Assembly (NCBI GenBank): GCA_002316585.1
Contig: DCDU01000217.1
Location: forward strand, 1-5,989
Source of the DNA: Firmicutes bacterium UBA1047
GTDB lineage: Bacteria; Bacillota; Clostridia; Tissierellales; Sedimentibacteraceae
Length of the DNA stretch: 5,989 bases
Reading direction: 5' to 3'
Below the pieces are notes generated by a model. The model was not told the origin of the DNA. It worked only from the letters and a program-made list of their open reading frames with translations, and searched no databases. A program made the position numbers and the translations under genes. Below, piece by piece: positions 5,419 through 5,989 of this stretch; the first letter of the stretch is position 1, and each line of letters opens with the position of its first letter.

Positions 5419-5989
5419 TGTGTCATCACTGTTTTTTTCTTTTGCAAGAGTTACTATCAAAACTCCAAGCAAAATAAGCGCACATGCAAGAATGTTTTTT
5501 AAAGTTACGGGTTCTCTTAAAAACAATATACCCATAATTATGCTTGTAATCGGTTCAAGCATTCCGACTATGCTTGTTACCGTAGGACCTACATATTTAA
5601 CTCCTAAAGCTACGAATGTATTTGCTAAAAATGAAACGAAGACAGCAACTAAAATTGTATAAAACCAACCCGTAAATGTCATTTTAAATACTAAGTCCTT
5701 GCTTATAATACCGAAAATAAACAGATATACCGATGAAAAGATTGCGGTATAAAAGGTTATTTTGAATGGGAATACTGTATCTAATCCGCTTTTATCCATA
5801 AATAACAAATATCCCGTAAAAAATATGCCGGACAAGAAAGACATGAGTATTCCTGTCATATTGAGACTGCCTTCAAAAAACAAAGTGATTCCTATTGTGG
5901 AAAGCAATAGAGACACTACTTTATCCCTGCTGATTTTATCTTTAAAAATAATAATGCATGCAGCAGTTACCAATACAGGATAAATATAA
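5398..5989 (-). CDS. DMT-superfamily (EamA domain) transporter, C-terminal two thirds (5' end outside window)
   Basis: The frame is still open at the right edge. The residues before the apparent TTG start at 5973 (YIYPV) continue the pattern of the end of the first EamA domain, so TTG is an internal Leu and about 95 N-terminal residues are missing from a usual ~290. The visible ~196 residues hold the end of domain one (YIYPVLVTAACIIIFKDKIS) and the complete second EamA domain, with about five or six membrane segments. The LEPITSIIMGILFLREPVT stretch followed by LILLGVLIV is the family's typical closing motif. Members export or import small metabolites such as amino acids, and the substrate cannot be predicted. 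The last residues, DDTPCHPER, look like translated dispersed repeat and not native protein. The gene converges on fhs and shares a terminator with it. Confidence 0.87.
   Translation of the reverse strand, partial: YIYPVLVTAACIIIFKDKISRDKVVSLLLSTIGITLFFEGSLNMTGILMSFLSGIFFTGYLLFMDKSGLDTVFPFKITFYTAIFSSVYLFIFGIISKDLVFKMTFTGWFYTILVAVFVSFLANTFVALGVKYVGPTVTSIVGMLEPITSIIMGILFLREPVTLKNILACALILLGVLIVTLAKEKNSDDTPCHPER

Noticed and set aside
5398..5973. A complete 191-residue transporter starting at TTG 5973
   Set aside because: Codons upstream to the edge encode YIYPV, which fits the end of the first EamA domain. The gene continues outside the window.

Overview
This AT-rich window looks like ordinary chromosome from a low-GC, Gram-positive anaerobe of the Clostridia/Tissierellia type. 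The evidence is strong AGGAGG ribosome sites, a class I tetrahydrofolate (THF) riboswitch of the kind common in Firmicutes, an ECF-type folate transporter subunit, a full-length formate-THF ligase, and a lipoprotein signal. The genus cannot be fixed from the sequence.

Layout. Positions 1-344 hold the C-terminal end of a beta-rich, probably surface-exposed protein, closed by a strong intrinsic terminator (343-368). Next come two genes overlapping by one base: a lipoprotein with a coiled coil and an acidic tail (386-1378), and an HI0933/YhiN-family flavoprotein (1378-2589). A short gap with a REP-like imperfect palindrome (2602-2625) separates these from folT on the opposite strand (2637-3380). 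The folT leader contains the THF riboswitch (aptamer 3441-3532) directly behind its promoter. The formate-THF ligase gene fhs (3661-5346) diverges from it, with its own consensus-like promoter. fhs converges on a DMT/EamA-family transporter gene on the minus strand, whose 5' end lies beyond the right edge (5398 to past 5989).

How it works together. folT and fhs form a small divergent folate/one-carbon locus. FolT should import folates with an ECF energising module encoded elsewhere, under feedback from reduced folate through the riboswitch. Fhs charges THF with formate. The fhs leader is only about 20 nt, so fhs appears not to be riboswitch controlled. The lipoprotein and flavoprotein are probably co-transcribed, but their joint role is unknown.

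The points most worth a second look are regulatory. The first is the riboswitch itself, which is easily mis-annotated as a 54-codon N-terminal extension of folT; it differs from the remembered consensus by one base and has a translational expression platform. The second is a strong folT terminator buried antisense in a conserved motif of the flavoprotein gene. The third is a symmetrical terminator built over the fhs stop codon. The fourth is a dispersed-repeat fragment that supplies the last residues of the DMT transporter. I found no sign of a wholly new multi-gene system, mobile element with transposase, CRISPR array, tRNA or rRNA.
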